Assembly: GCA_003415625.1 (NCBI GenBank)
Contig: PYIU01000003.1
Coordinates: forward strand, 3,224,001-3,288,000
Length of the DNA stretch: 64,000 bases
Reading direction: 5' to 3'
DNA from: Aquanectria penicillioides
Lineage: Eukaryota > Ascomycota > Sordariomycetes > Hypocreales > Nectriaceae
Shown here: piece by piece, positions 13,007-24,034 of the stretch
Numbering within the stretch: position 1 is the first letter of the stretch
How the letters are laid out: every line of letters begins with the position of its first letter
Program-made: the position numbers and the translations under genes
The notes under the pieces: generated by a model
Databases searched by the model: none
Seen by the model: only the letters and a program-made list of their open reading frames with translations
Told to the model about the DNA's origin: nothing

Positions 13007-16000
13007 ATGCCATGGTGGGCAAAAACAAAAAAAAAACAGGCCGCCGCGGCCTTACCCCTGGCCCGGCTTTCGGGCCCTTACACAGGCTAGGACACCGCAG
13101 CTGAGCCCGTGAAAACGTGGCGGCAGCGTGGCCCTGAACCTCGACAAGGTGTTGGGTTTTTAGCGGCCCGCATCCGTCAGGGATACTGTCGAGTCGGGTA
13201 TTATACGAATATCCCAGCACCTAAGCAAGACATGCGGGAAGTGGGCAACGCCACTTGCGTTCTCCATCCTCCTGGCTGTCGACTGGTGTCTCAGCCGTTC
13301 CCTTGCTCTTGCGGGCGCGCGCCCGCTATCATCATAGTTCACCACTCATCAAGGTTGGTTTCCTTGCTAGGCATTTTATGAGAGCTAACGGGGCGTCGCA
13401 AGGGGTTCGCTGAGTTCGCCTCCCCCTGAAACACCAGAGGAGCCGGGTCCATGTCATCGGTGACGATCCTGAGCGCCTCCGGGGCATGCATGTCGCAAGT
13501 CTTGGGCTCGCCGCTCGCCGCTCGCCGCTTGCCACCTTGAGACGAGTTTTCTTGGACGGCTACGATGCTTTCGGCTCGTTTGATGACACGGACACCAAAG
13601 GGGAGCCAACCAGCTGCTGTCCTCACTACGGAGTAGTTGTTGTCAATCTGCACGCACCAGTGTTGCCAGGACTACCACCCACTATGTCTCCAAGCTATGC
13701 AAGCAAGCAAGTCCCCGATCCGTTCATGCAGTCAGCGTCGACGGTTCACTGCCCGTGCAGCCACGTTTTCTGGACGCGCGAGGTTTCGAAGCCCCCGGTC
13801 GTTAAGTCTTGCAATTATTTCGCTTCCCCTCTTGACATAATTGTTGCACCTGAATCGCCCGTCGATCAGCGTGCCTCGAGAGGGGAATCCCCTTTGGTCC
13901 GATAACTCCAGCGGGCTTGGCAATTCGTAATGGCCGCCGACCGGAGTCTGTCTGGCTCCTCGCTATTTCCGGTGCCAAATTCCTGCATTTTGATTGCGTT
14001 ATGCATATCAAACCACCATGCTCGTTTTCGTCTCTTCATTCTGTCAAGGCCTTCTCAATCATGCTGTTGACGGCGGCTTAAGACTTTACTTGGAGCTTTC
14101 CCGTGTTTAACTAGGTGACTACCGTCAAGGGGTCGGGCACTTGGCAGCTCCCCCACAGGTTCTTCCGAGCTTCTGGACTTTCTTTTCCCGACGTTGGCTC
14201 GCAGCACTATTTACTTTTCCCAAAGGAAGGAATTTTCGGATTCGTTTATACAAATTAGTTATGCTTTTTTCTGACTTTCTTCTTTTCTCAACCGCGCGAC
14301 AACTAATTCAAGGGTCCCTAGGGCCAGCTCAAGGATTCCGAACCAGGGTCTTGGGTCACTCGCTGACGTCCTCGCTGATGCACCAACAAGGGGTTCCTCT
14401 TATCTCGACTCATCTGTCTCAGCTGACTGATATCCGCGGCTAGTCGCATGCAACACCCAGCTATGGGATAGTACATACTATAGTTACCTCGCAGTGGTGG
14501 TTGTTTTCTCATCGAGCGTTGCTTGGCGCGGCAGCGAGATAAATCATCCCCTTCCAGCTCTGGTACTGACAAGGAACATCACGCAACAGGGTGACTCAAT
14601 TAGTCCCATGACTTACGCCAACTCCCCCTTGTTTGCCAGGTAAAGCGCTCCAGTCAGTGGGCGTTCCGCTCGATTGGGAAGGCCCATGAACTTGGTTCAG
14701 ATACCCTACCTTCTCCTAGGCCAGGTGAAGCCAAGATCATAGTTTCTGGCCCTAGTGATGAGGCTGAATTTCATTTTGCACCATAGCGTCACTGCATCAT
14801 CGGCATTTCGCTTGAGATTTTGATCTCGTTATCATTGTGTCATAGCGGCGGTGTTGTGACAGTCATGAGACTTGCCAAAGCAAGGATTGCGTTCGGCTCA
14901 GGCTTTCTTTGGCATTGTTGTTGTTCGGTCTTCATGTTTGTTGTCAAGAAACCTTCACCGGATGAGCGCACCCCCGGCACCCTCGGTGTGTACAGTGACA
15001 CTGGCTCGGTAACAGGGTTCTAAACGTTACTTCATTTATGACCTGTCAAGTTTGACATGGCCGTTACCAAGCATATGCCCATTTCCGGCTAAAGCCTTAC
15101 TTCCTTGTCACCCAGAACAAATTAGTTGCGTCTTGCCCCTCAGGATTCAACGGCTGAAGACAAAGTTTCGCATCATCGTACGATGTCAGTGCAGATGGGA
15201 CTTTTCAATCCAACTCGCATCCCAAATAATGCATACTGCTATGCCAGGGCACCATTGACCAGGTCATTGGGTCCCGAGTTCGGATCACCCCTCAGTTCAA
15301 CTGCCGCCTTTGAGCTCAGATGGGTCTCCAGCTTGGTTGATGGGAAATATGGCATTGATCAGCTTGAATCAATGCAGATACGGCCCTCGTGTCATCCGGT
15401 CTAGTGCTCGCAATCAATTCCTCCGGAACCACGACTTTGACGGGAAAAGTCGACGATAGCCGTCCTTCCTCTCACGACTGAAGCGTGAACACACGCTCCA
15501 AGCTGGCATATCCTTGAAATCCGATCTCGAACCCATGTCAAATCTCACGGCTTTGACGAAAACAGCATCTCCAGCATCACCCACCCTGGCTACCGAGATG
15601 AGGACCGGTGGAGGAATGGAAGAGCCTTTTTCCCATTATCACGTTACGAGGGTGATGCCGACGAGCTACGGCCATCTGATGTCTGCACTCGCCGAATTCC
15701 CGTCATCATCCCGCTCCCAGGGCCCAATTGGCATCCCGTTTGAGCATCCCCCTTTGACAGATCGGCCAGACACATGACCTGAGGCTGATGTTGCTTACCC
15801 GTGAACCACGAAAGATGTGCCACAGTGTGGTGCCCACAGTCGGACACATGGGCAAAGTCCGAAGCGGAGAATGCAAGAGGTCATAGAGCACACCCAGGCG
15901 TAGAGGTTCCAGCTCTCCCTGGGCTTCATGGCGCAACGGAGGTTGAAGTTTCTGCCCCTCGTCTGCAATGATCTCTTTCGAGATATTTTTTCGTCTTCCA

Positions 16001-18644
16001 CGATTTCCTGTAGTCCTTATTTTCCGCGATCGGAACCCAAGGACCCCACGCCAGCGGCAAAAGTGCCATCCAACGCGCCACAATGCGGTACAAAAGCAAC
16101 GGTTATTTCTTCAGCAATGAAGTTTGCTGTAGCATCCGTCACACTCGTTGGTGATACGGTTAGTCCCCCTCAAGCATCAACCATGATCCAAACCCGAGCC
16201 CTCGACGCCCGGAAATGTGGGGACGGGCGGCGGATGGAGCGCTGGCTCGCGCGCGAAGACAATGTGTACGGCGTATCTGCGGGCAGGGGTTTGCTGTGCA
16301 GTCGCGGCCATTTTCCCCATTTTCCAAGGCTCAGCATGAGGCCATGGCTCCATTCCTCTGACCATGCCTCCCTCCCACGGCCGAGCTTGGGGGACCATGT
16401 GATGTGATTTGAGGCATTACTTGGTTGGCCTTGGACTCGCAGTGCGACACGTTGCAAGCAGGCGCCATCATATGGCGGTTGAGCCGCAAGCAATTGCACG
16501 CCCGTGACAAGAGACTATTGCTTGCCTGGGCCCCCAATAACCTCCCGTGACTTTGTGGTGTCCACCTGACATGAGTTTCCCTTGCTGGACGACCAGAATA
16601 GGCCAGCCAGCTGACGATCGTGGCCGGACCATGCGCGAGAGCTCGGGGTGCTTGCTGCGTGGCTTGCCATGACCTGACCCTTGCCAAGTGCCGTGCTTCT
16701 CGCTGCTGCCCCGAGGTACGTACCGGGGGGGAAATCCATCCTGGTCGAAACGGTAGAGCACAGGACCTTGAGCTCCGTCCGGGGGTGACCAAGGTCAAGA
16801 TGACCTTGAGGAAATGGGAGGCTGGGATGGGCGCGGTGAGGCGCGGTGGAGTTGACCAAGGCCACGCAAGCATCGACAGAGAGCGTGCTCACATGTCTGC
16901 CCTGCCAAGCTCCGGGGTCAATCCTCCATGGGGAACGTCGCTTACCACATCTTTTGGACGATACATTGCAGCGTCGCGCGTCTGCCAAACCCTTGTCTAC
17001 GGCAGTCGGAGTCCGTGGCGTCCTGGTCAACAGCTGAGGCTGGAAGCTAGACGGGAGGTGGCTGGCGCTGACCTTGGGGGGAAGAGCGTCGATGGGCCAT
17101 TCGGCGCTTAGTTGAAGGCCTTGGCCGCGGAGAATTACTCGAAAGGGTACTAGAAGCTGCGTTTCAAGTTGAGCCCGCAGTGGCCTGTTCTTCTTCTAGT
17201 TTGATGACATTCGGAGTCTACATTGGCAGATTTGATCTAGGTTAGCTGACTTGAAGCTAGATGCGAGGCGATGAGTGGCGGTGTGCCGAGTTGACGACCC
17301 AAAAAAAACTGCCGAGACAAAGAGAAATTTTAATAAATTCAATAAAGCCCAATGGCCTGTGTCTGGGCTTATTTAGAGCCTCATGATTCAGTTGCGAGGC
17401 TTGAACGCGAATAATGTGAGGTGTAACAATCGCTAGTAAGTGGGAATGTCATCTTGGAACAGGCACAATCTCCCTTGTCCTTGCGGTGACATCGTCCATA
17501 GTCATTGCGGGTGAACTTGGCGCTCTCGGTTATAAAATCAAGGACTATCAACATGATTCCTGACTCGACACACTGCCATCGTGTTCGTTCTCGGTAGGAA
17601 ATCGCGATTGGTTGATTGATTGCACGGTCCTTCACAGACAGACACGAGTGCTGACTGGAAGCCTGACTCAGGTTGATCACACAATGTCTTAGCCTTACGA
17701 GTGAAGCTGTATCGGTGCAATTGCAGCAGCCATGGCGTCTAGAATGGAGGAAAAAGCACTATTCGATCCATGCACTCATATGACGGGTGTTATAGTGCTC
17801 ACAAATGTCTCTCAGTGAGTAAGGTACGGCCCCCCGAGGGTTGCCTCGATGTCAACCAGTATCTCCGACCGTTGGCGAATGAACGGTTCTTGCTCCTTCC
17901 CTTTACAGGAGATCCAGGGCTCGGACGTCAAAATTCAACCATGAATCTCGATCTTAACCACAACATCGAACCATGTCTCTGTACTCCTTAGGGGCTGATA
18001 GTCAGTCGTGCCCTAATTCGAACGTCGTCCCGTCCCGACGTCAATATTCCAGGCCAAAGCTCAACATTCAGCCAACCTCGGCGGGGTTGGATGAGCCCTA
18101 CCAGGTTGCATTTGTTTGAGCAGTGCATCAACCAAGACACGCGGCTATAACGGTGTGGGTGTATCCGTGAACGGGATGGCAGGCTCCAGATCCTTCGTAG
18201 GCGCAGTTGATGTGCACTTTGAATGCCAGACGAGTCGACTTTCACGACTAGGCTCGGAGGATACTGAGCCGGGCCAACAGGGTGGTGCCAATGCATCTCT
18301 CCCGAAGCCTGATCTACACCATTCGGACTAGGCCAACGAGCTCTCTGCACGGCTGACATCGATTGTTGCAATTCACCCATGTTAGTGCGGGTTATCAAAC
18401 GCTTCTAAATCATACGCTGATTCGAGACCGTGAAGATTGACGGCGATGCTTGAATCAGACCCGAGGCACCCAAGGACAAGCAGGGTTCCTTGCATGGCGC
18501 GTAGCCGGCGTGTCGATCACCGGCCAACAGCCCGACATCAGTGGTTGACAAGCGAGGGACCACCACGCAAACATTCTGCCGCTTCCACTGTGCCCGCTGG
18601 TTTCAGTTCAATTGTTTCTCTAGCTAACCTCCCATCATCCGAGA

Positions 18645-19383
18645 TTAATCGTCATCGGTACCTGCGACTTTCCTCCGCTTCGGGCCTCTCCGCACCGCAA
18701 CATCATGATGCCCAACGATGCGAGCATCATCACATGCCACCGCATCTCCACCTGTGTCCGAGCCAGGAGCATCGTCAGCCCCCTCGGTGAAGACAAGATC
18801 GCCCCGGCGACCCAGAGCCTCCTTGCCTGCTTCTTCGAGCAGGACACCAAATGCCAAAAGTGCCGTCTCATCCATGCTCCGCTCGGTTACGTTGGTATCG
18901 CCGACTGACTGATGATCACGGCCCTTCGCGCAATAGAATGTGCTCGCGTAGCTGTGGACGGCCTTGAGCAGGTCGCTATCGGGCAAAACGCCTTGGCCAC
19001 CATGCGGAAGATCCCGTTCGTGTGCGTAGTAAATGTCATGCTCTAGGTATCGCTCCGGTGCATCCTTGCGCCGAAACAGGACTTCATCTGGGGCCAAGGG
19101 CGTGTCCTTGGTCGAATATTTGATTGTCCTTGGGGTTTGTAGCAGGGTCTCCGCGTCTTCAGAGCGAGGACCCTGGCTATACGATACCTTTCCTGCATGA
19201 AATGAGCTTCACGTGATGATATGAGAAACGCATTGACTTACCAGCGACTGCATCGTAGACTGTTGCGTGTCGACGCCTTGAGACGAGTCTAGGGTATTGT
19301 TCGTGGTCAGAATTCTGCGAGACGCCACCGTCGGCAGCTTCGTTGACAGGCACGACAAGATTGCGGTCTTTCCGATCATCCAT
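18645..19383 (-). CDS. RRN10: RNA polymerase I upstream activation factor subunit Rrn10-like protein
   Basis: A 229-aa protein in two exons, 19383-19242 and 19192-18645, with a 49-nt GTAAGT...CAG intron; splicing joins YDAVAG to KVSYSQG. The middle of the protein contains VLPDSDLLKAVHSYAS and then SMDETALLAFGVLLEE. These match the order and spacing of the yeast Rrn10 core, which has an Asp-rich helix entry, an H-YA motif and then a DET-L---G-L-E block. In yeast Rrn10 belongs to the UAF complex that promotes rDNA transcription. The C-terminus is acidic with a basic RRGPKRRK patch, consistent with nuclear location. The start was set at the Kozak-like GCCATGG at 19383; an in-frame ATG at 19413 would add ten residues. 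It is transcribed divergently from the CSA gene 501 bp away. Assignment rests on motif recall and not on a search. Confidence 0.72.
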
Positions 19384-19884
19384 GGCTGTCTGTGTCGCCG
19401 GTTTTGGAACCATAATCTGAGAGTGACTTATCTTGGCCAGTTTAAAATGAACACAAACAGGCGGTGATCTGTTTCGCTGCACGTTGAAAATGTAACATGG
19501 CTTGAAGCGAGACTCAGGGCTGGCTATGTTTTGCGTCTAGGACGCAGTCCACGAGGAGACTTCAGGGCAATATTTCCAAACCTCAAAGAACATGAAAGGA
19601 CCAAAGGGCGTTTTCGTCTGTGACACAGGCACCGGGTCGAGCGAGGTCGTTGAAAATGTCAAGCTCAAGGATGAAAGTTTGGGATAGTTAATTCTGGCCA
19701 ATGTGGGGTCGCGGGGCCTGCAGAAGCGCGATCGTGACTCAAGGCTGACATCACTGCAGCCTTGAACTAAACCACGTTCCTCACGTTCTCACGATCAATC
19801 CAACCTTACAACGTGTCGAGCTGAAGTCCCGCACTAACCTTCCCCTCTAATTCGCGTCCCATCTGATTCCTTCTCCCCAGATGA
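19384..19884. promoter_or_regulatory. Shared intergenic promoter of RRN10 and the CSA/Rad28 gene
   Basis: The 501 bp between two divergent start codons must hold both promoters. The side next to the plus-strand gene is CT-rich (ending CTTCTCCCCAG), typical of fungal leaders. No obvious TATA box was picked out. Confidence 0.55.
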
Positions 19885-21327
19885 ATGCAGGCCCGTCTGC
19901 TCACTCGCGAAACGGGTGACCTCAGTCCCCGAGACCTCGCCCGAACCGTTACGACCGATCTACTGCATTCATTTGCGCCAGCGCCTCAGCATCGCTTCAA
20001 TGGCGAGATCACGGCGCGTTTCGACCCAGCAGGCGTAGACGAACGCGCACACAACATCCGCGCCCATGGAGCAGGCGTCAGCAGTCTCGCGCTCGACAAG
20101 TTTGATGGGCGCATTCTCCTGTCTGGCGGTGCAGAGGGCGCCATCAAGATGTGGGATCTCGAGTCCTGTGGTAACCCTCACAAACTCCATACATTTCGCC
20201 CCGTTGGCATGATCCCACGTGCTGCTCAAGATCAGCGAACGCCTGGACATACCCACGGTATCACACACTTGGCTTTCTACCCATTCGATCCGGATGCCTT
20301 TCTTTCGAGTTCCTACGATAAGAAGCTGAAGCTATGGGCCACTCGGCGCTGCGCTCTCTCTGCCAGCTTTGATCTTAATGCGACGATATACTCCCACTCA
20401 ACCAGCCCTATCGCGGACCACCTCCTCGTTGCGGTTGCTACTCAGCACTCCAACGTGCGGCTTGTGGACTTGAAGTCAGGGTCTGCAGTTCAAGCTTTGG
20501 TGGCTCATGGTGGTCCTGTGCTGTCAACTGCATGGAGTCCACGTCACGATCATATTCTTGCCAGCGGTCATTCTGATGGAAAAGTTAGGATATGGGACAT
20601 TCGGCGCGCCGGCGGGGTCATCGCACAACTGGACCAAGAGGATTCCCTTGGTGTGGTCCATAGGTTTGACCACGCAACAGCTTCTGGCTCGGATTGGAGC
20701 CAAGTCCCGCATTTCAGGGCTTCGGCTCAAGCCCATGATGATGCAGTCAACGGGTTGCAGTGGACAGACGATGGGAACTACATTGTCTCGTCAGGACTTG
20801 ACCGCCATATTCGAGTTTGGGACGCAGCAACTGGGGCTAACACGCTGGCGAGTTTCGGGTCCCTCATCCAAAACCAGCACGCCAAAACAGCCAGCTTTTT
20901 GGTTACACCGTCTACTCTTTCAACTGGACACGAACTCCTGGTGTGGCCTAACGATCAGGAGATTCTCATTCTCGACCTTCACGATGGAAACATGGTGACT
21001 CGTCTTCGTAGTCCAGGCGTCGCAAACCCCGTTGGACCCCGCGGTGGGCAGATTGGAAGAAACCGAATAACAAGCATAGTATGGCGTGGAGCTGGCGGGG
21101 GCGGGCGACAAGTTGGCCCTGTTATGGGCGGTGGGAACTCAGTTGGAGCAATCTATAGTTCTCACATGGATGGGCAGATTCGCGCTTGGGGACCACATAT
21201 TCCAGGTCCGGATGATGCTGACGAGGGGGAAGAGATTGACGAGGACGAGGAGATAAAGAGAAGGAAGAGGAAGGCAGTGGACAATGCATATAGAAGTCTC
21301 ATGGGAAAGAATATTACATTTACTTGA
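19885..21327 (+). CDS. rad28: WD40 protein, Cockayne syndrome A / Rad28 (ERCC8) homologue
   Basis: An intronless 480-aa WD40 protein. It resembles CSA/ERCC8 (Rad28 in budding yeast), the substrate receptor that links a CUL4-DDB1 ubiquitin ligase to stalled RNA polymerase II in transcription-coupled nucleotide excision repair. Several blades are visible: SSLALDKFDGRILLSGG with IKMWDLE (about 75-100), HLAFYPFDPDAFLSSSYD with LKLW (about 125-150), STAWSPRHDHILASGHSDG with VRIWDIRR (about 215-240), and GLQWTDDGNYIVSSGLD with IRVWD (about 292-316). The start-of-chain RDLARTV and the arginine-bearing DIRRAGG loop are typical of the family. The C-terminal end is acidic (DEGEEIDEDEE) then basic (KRRKRK). 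The first ATG in frame is used; an out-of-frame ATG lies four bases upstream. It ends 167 bp from the convergent ATG5 stop. Confidence 0.88.
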   Translation: MQARLLTRETGDLSPRDLARTVTTDLLHSFAPAPQHRFNGEITARFDPAGVDERAHNIRAHGAGVSSLALDKFDGRILLSGGAEGAIKMWDLESCGNPHKLHTFRPVGMIPRAAQDQRTPGHTHGITHLAFYPFDPDAFLSSSYDKKLKLWATRRCALSASFDLNATIYSHSTSPIADHLLVAVATQHSNVRLVDLKSGSAVQALVAHGGPVLSTAWSPRHDHILASGHSDGKVRIWDIRRAGGVIAQLDQEDSLGVVHRFDHATASGSDWSQVPHFRASAQAHDDAVNGLQWTDDGNYIVSSGLDRHIRVWDAATGANTLASFGSLIQNQHAKTASFLVTPSTLSTGHELLVWPNDQEILILDLHDGNMVTRLRSPGVANPVGPRGGQIGRNRITSIVWRGAGGGGRQVGPVMGGGNSVGAIYSSHMDGQIRAWGPHIPGPDDADEGEEIDEDEEIKRRKRKAVDNAYRSLMGKNITFT

Positions 21328-21494
21328 AGAAATCGAATTATTTTGGTCTAGCTTGTCTAAACAGAGCTATGTGTCCAAGACTTGTAAGCATTTGAGATGC
21401 GAATCCATGACCTCTCTGTGTAACTCATCAATCAGTTTTAACGCCATTAACATGCCATGCTCTGCTATGCCCGCTTTCCCACTGGTTTACCCTA

Positions 21495-22408
21495 TTACAG
21501 TACGACGACCACAAGGCAAAGCCAACCGTCCGGGTATGAAGCCTCCCTCATCAACTCCTCCAGGGGAGCCTCGAATGGAACTGGGACGCCGTGCATCATG
21601 ACTTTGGCTAGAATTGGATCTCGACTGCTCGGGAACAAGCCAGGAAGTAAGTCTCTCAGTGCCTGTCCTAATAGTCTTGGTCTTCTACTGGGGCTATTGG
21701 CCGGGACTAGAGACTGGACAACTTTGAATGAACCGGGCTCTGACGGGGTTGGCGACATATCGGTTCCTAGAGAGCTAGAGGGGATGTAGACGCGGAGCGG
21801 AACATGCTTTAATGCAGTAGGTGCATTTAGGAGACGGGTGTTGATACGGTTGAAGGTGGTATGGTCGTTATCAATGACGGAGTTCCATAGTTGTGTGGTG
21901 TGCTCCTTCGACATCTTCATGATTTGGTTTGCGTTTCCATTTCGTACAAAGTCAGCCTAGGCAGTCGTGTTAGTAACGCCAGCTAAAATCACAACAAATA
22001 GCAATGATACCCGCCACAACAGCTCTTCTGAATCCATAGAGCTTCCGTTTGGGTGCTTAATACTGCAGGCAATAGCGGGCCTATCAAATTCGTACATACC
22101 TCCTTGACACAGTTGAGGAACGTATCCGCGATATCCCACCCCATACCATCGTTCACAGTCAACCTCCACGGGAGCGAAGGTTGGTAGAGATCCACTAGCA
22201 AACCCGCCGCTAGGTTTCGAAGTTGCACATCTTCGAAGTGGAAGCTCGAACAAGGCGAGTCAAAGAAGGTAGACAGTCGAGGCAGCAGCAGAGCAAGGTA
22301 GCTAAAGCGCGGGATGCTTGTTATGAAGGGTGTGGTCGGTGAAGCGGGGTGAGTGATATACAGGGGGATGCGTGCGTTCCAGAGGGCTTGGGGGATTTCT
22401 GAGGACAT
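21495..22408 (-). CDS. ATG5: Autophagy protein Atg5
   Basis: A 256-aa protein in two exons, 22408-22100 and 21956-21495, with a 143-nt intron (GTATGT donor, TTACTAACAC branch, CCTAG acceptor). Atg5 is the acceptor of the ubiquitin-like Atg12. The Atg12-Atg5-Atg16 complex acts as the E3 for Atg8 lipidation on growing autophagosome membranes in the cytosol. Family hallmarks are LWNARIPLYITH at the start, SIPRFSYLALLLPRL, SSFHFEDVQLRNLAAGLL and LPWRLTVNDGMGWDIADTF. The segment after the intron, MKMSKEHTTQLWNS, contains the lysine region expected to accept Atg12. It ends in PDGWLCLVVVVL, the usual C-terminus for filamentous fungi. The gene is full length and intact and sits tail-to-tail with the CSA gene. 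Confidence 0.95.
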
Positions 22409-22901
22409 TATGATGGGCGCATGGTGAAGCGGTCAAATGAATCTGGATGAAGTCCCCTAGAGAAAGACGCTGGGGAGTGTCGTAGATGATGGAGGAAGGC
22501 TGGGACATAGATGTTTGCCTTGAGAGAGTCTAGGGTAACCTGATGGAGGGGAATTAGTGATAAGATAAGGCATCCATCAACCTTGTGGGCTGACTCGTCC
22601 GCCTGATCAAGGCAGAACAATCATTCATCCTTAGATGCAGGAGAGCACGCGTAATTTAATTGGTGCTCGGAGTTTTCACTAAGTGCGTTTAGGTAATTCC
22701 CATATTGCATGAACAGACAAATTGATCATTCCTAGAGGCTTCGGATTGATATGTCTCTTCGATGTAACGCACACGCAAATGTCACTTTTCAAAGTCAAAA
22801 TCTTATAATACGCAAAAAGTATTTAGTTCATTTAAAATCCACCAAATAAAAACTACTTATGGCATACTCGTACAAAATTATTCCTCATGCTAGTTTCCTC
22901 C
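22409..22901. other. Intergenic, AT-rich
   Basis: Between the ATG5 start and the stop of the LEA-like gene. The left part is the ATG5 upstream region; 22640-22890 is clearly AT-rich and probably holds the 3' untranslated region of the LEA-like gene. No gene is seen. Confidence 0.5.
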
Positions 22902-24034
22902 TCACAGACCCCGGTGCTGATCCTGGTGGGAAACACTATGTCTCCGGGCACGATCGTGCGAGTGGTCATCATGGGCGATAACAGGTGCGCCAATGTGCTT
23001 CTGCAAGACTGAAGGGGGAACTTGGGCTGCGTCGGTGGGATCCCTATATTTGTTTTCGGTTTCGCTTCTGCGGAGTTGTTAAAGAATGTGCGGAATAAAA
23101 AGCGAAGTCGACGGTCTCCGACTTACGATCGGGAGAAGGTCTTGTCGCCGCCCATGGTCTTGCTGCCATCGAGATCGCTGTCAACTCGGGGGTCGAGCTT
23201 GTTCAACATGTCAGACTTGTGGGGACCAGCAGTGTTGGGGGCTGGGCCAGGGCTGTGATGGGTTCCCGAGGTGTGAGCACCGGTATTGTGAGTGGTGGCA
23301 GAGCTTCCGAGGCCGTGAGTACCATGGGCGCCATGGGTAGCAGTATTGTGATTGGTGGTTCCATGAGTGCCATGAGTGCCAGGGACAGCATGAGTAGTAG
23401 TGTCGTGAGTTGATGTGCCGTGGTGAGTTGCAGAGGTGGTTCCGAGGCCACCAGGACCAGTGCTGGATCCCGTAGTTCGGCTACCGTCTAGATCAGAGTC
23501 GATACGGGGATCGGCAGCGTTGGCCAATCTGTTGTTGTGGGAGCCAAAGGTGCCCTCGGGAACACCAGAGTCAAGTCCGCCGCGCGGAGTCTGATGAGAA
23601 CCGATGTTATTGTTTCCACGGAGGCCTCCACTGGTGTGGGTAGTCTCGTTGACGTTATAGGCGCCGGTTCCAGAGGTACCTTGAGGGTTGACACCCATAT
23701 TGTGGCTGTGGTCACGATTAGAGTCAACCCGAGGGTCGGCCTTGTTCATGACGTTGGACTTGTGAGGGCCATCGGTCTTGGTGGCAGGACCATCAGTGGT
23801 ACCAATGGGTCGAGAAGTGGTTCCGTAGGCGTTACCGCCAGTAGTGTAGTCCCCAGTACCGGAAGTTTCGCCGGTGCCTCGGAAGTCGTGAGCTGCGCGG
23901 TGATCACGATCAGAATCAATTCGAGGGTCTGCAGCATTGGCCATGCGGCTGTTGTGATGCCCGTGAGTGCCTTCGGGCTGGGAGCGCTTGTCGGACGAAA
24001 CGGCGTCCTTGACCTCATTGATGATGGAAGACAT
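22902..24034 (-). CDS. Hydrophilic LEA-like protein with four alternating DPR[IV]DS repeats
   Basis: Two exons, 24034-23127 and 23067-22902, joined across a 59-nt GTAAGT...CAG intron with a TTTAAC branch, giving 357 aa. Without splicing the frame would stop at residue 303. Exon 2 adds a coherent tail containing ENKYRDPTDAAQVPPSVLQK and ending HQDQHRGL. The protein is very hydrophilic and rich in His, Gly, Thr, Asn and Asp, with no signal peptide or membrane segment. The motif DPR[IV]DS recurs near residues 36, 100, 175 and 281. Units 1 and 3 share HN-R-ANAADPRIDSD; units 2 and 4 share GPHKS---NK-DPRVDS. Residues ~185-275 are a Thr/Gly/His-rich linker. Similar fungal proteins are usually annotated as hypothetical or LEA/hydrophilin-like; a role in desiccation or stress tolerance is inference. 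Confidence 0.85.

Larger units (their letters stand above)
6501..18644. other. Gene-poor region, no supported gene
   Basis: Twelve kilobases without a gene that I can support. The longest open frames (for example minus 12690-11848 and plus 10592-11152) have no recognisable domains or conserved-looking blocks; the first begins at a non-ATG codon. Base composition is not strongly AT-rich, so this is not an obvious RIP-mutated repeat graveyard. Contents that can be named are a homopolymer A tract, two long C tracts, a CCAT microsatellite, paired CACGTG sites and clusters of TACGTA-like palindromes. Confidence 0.5.
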
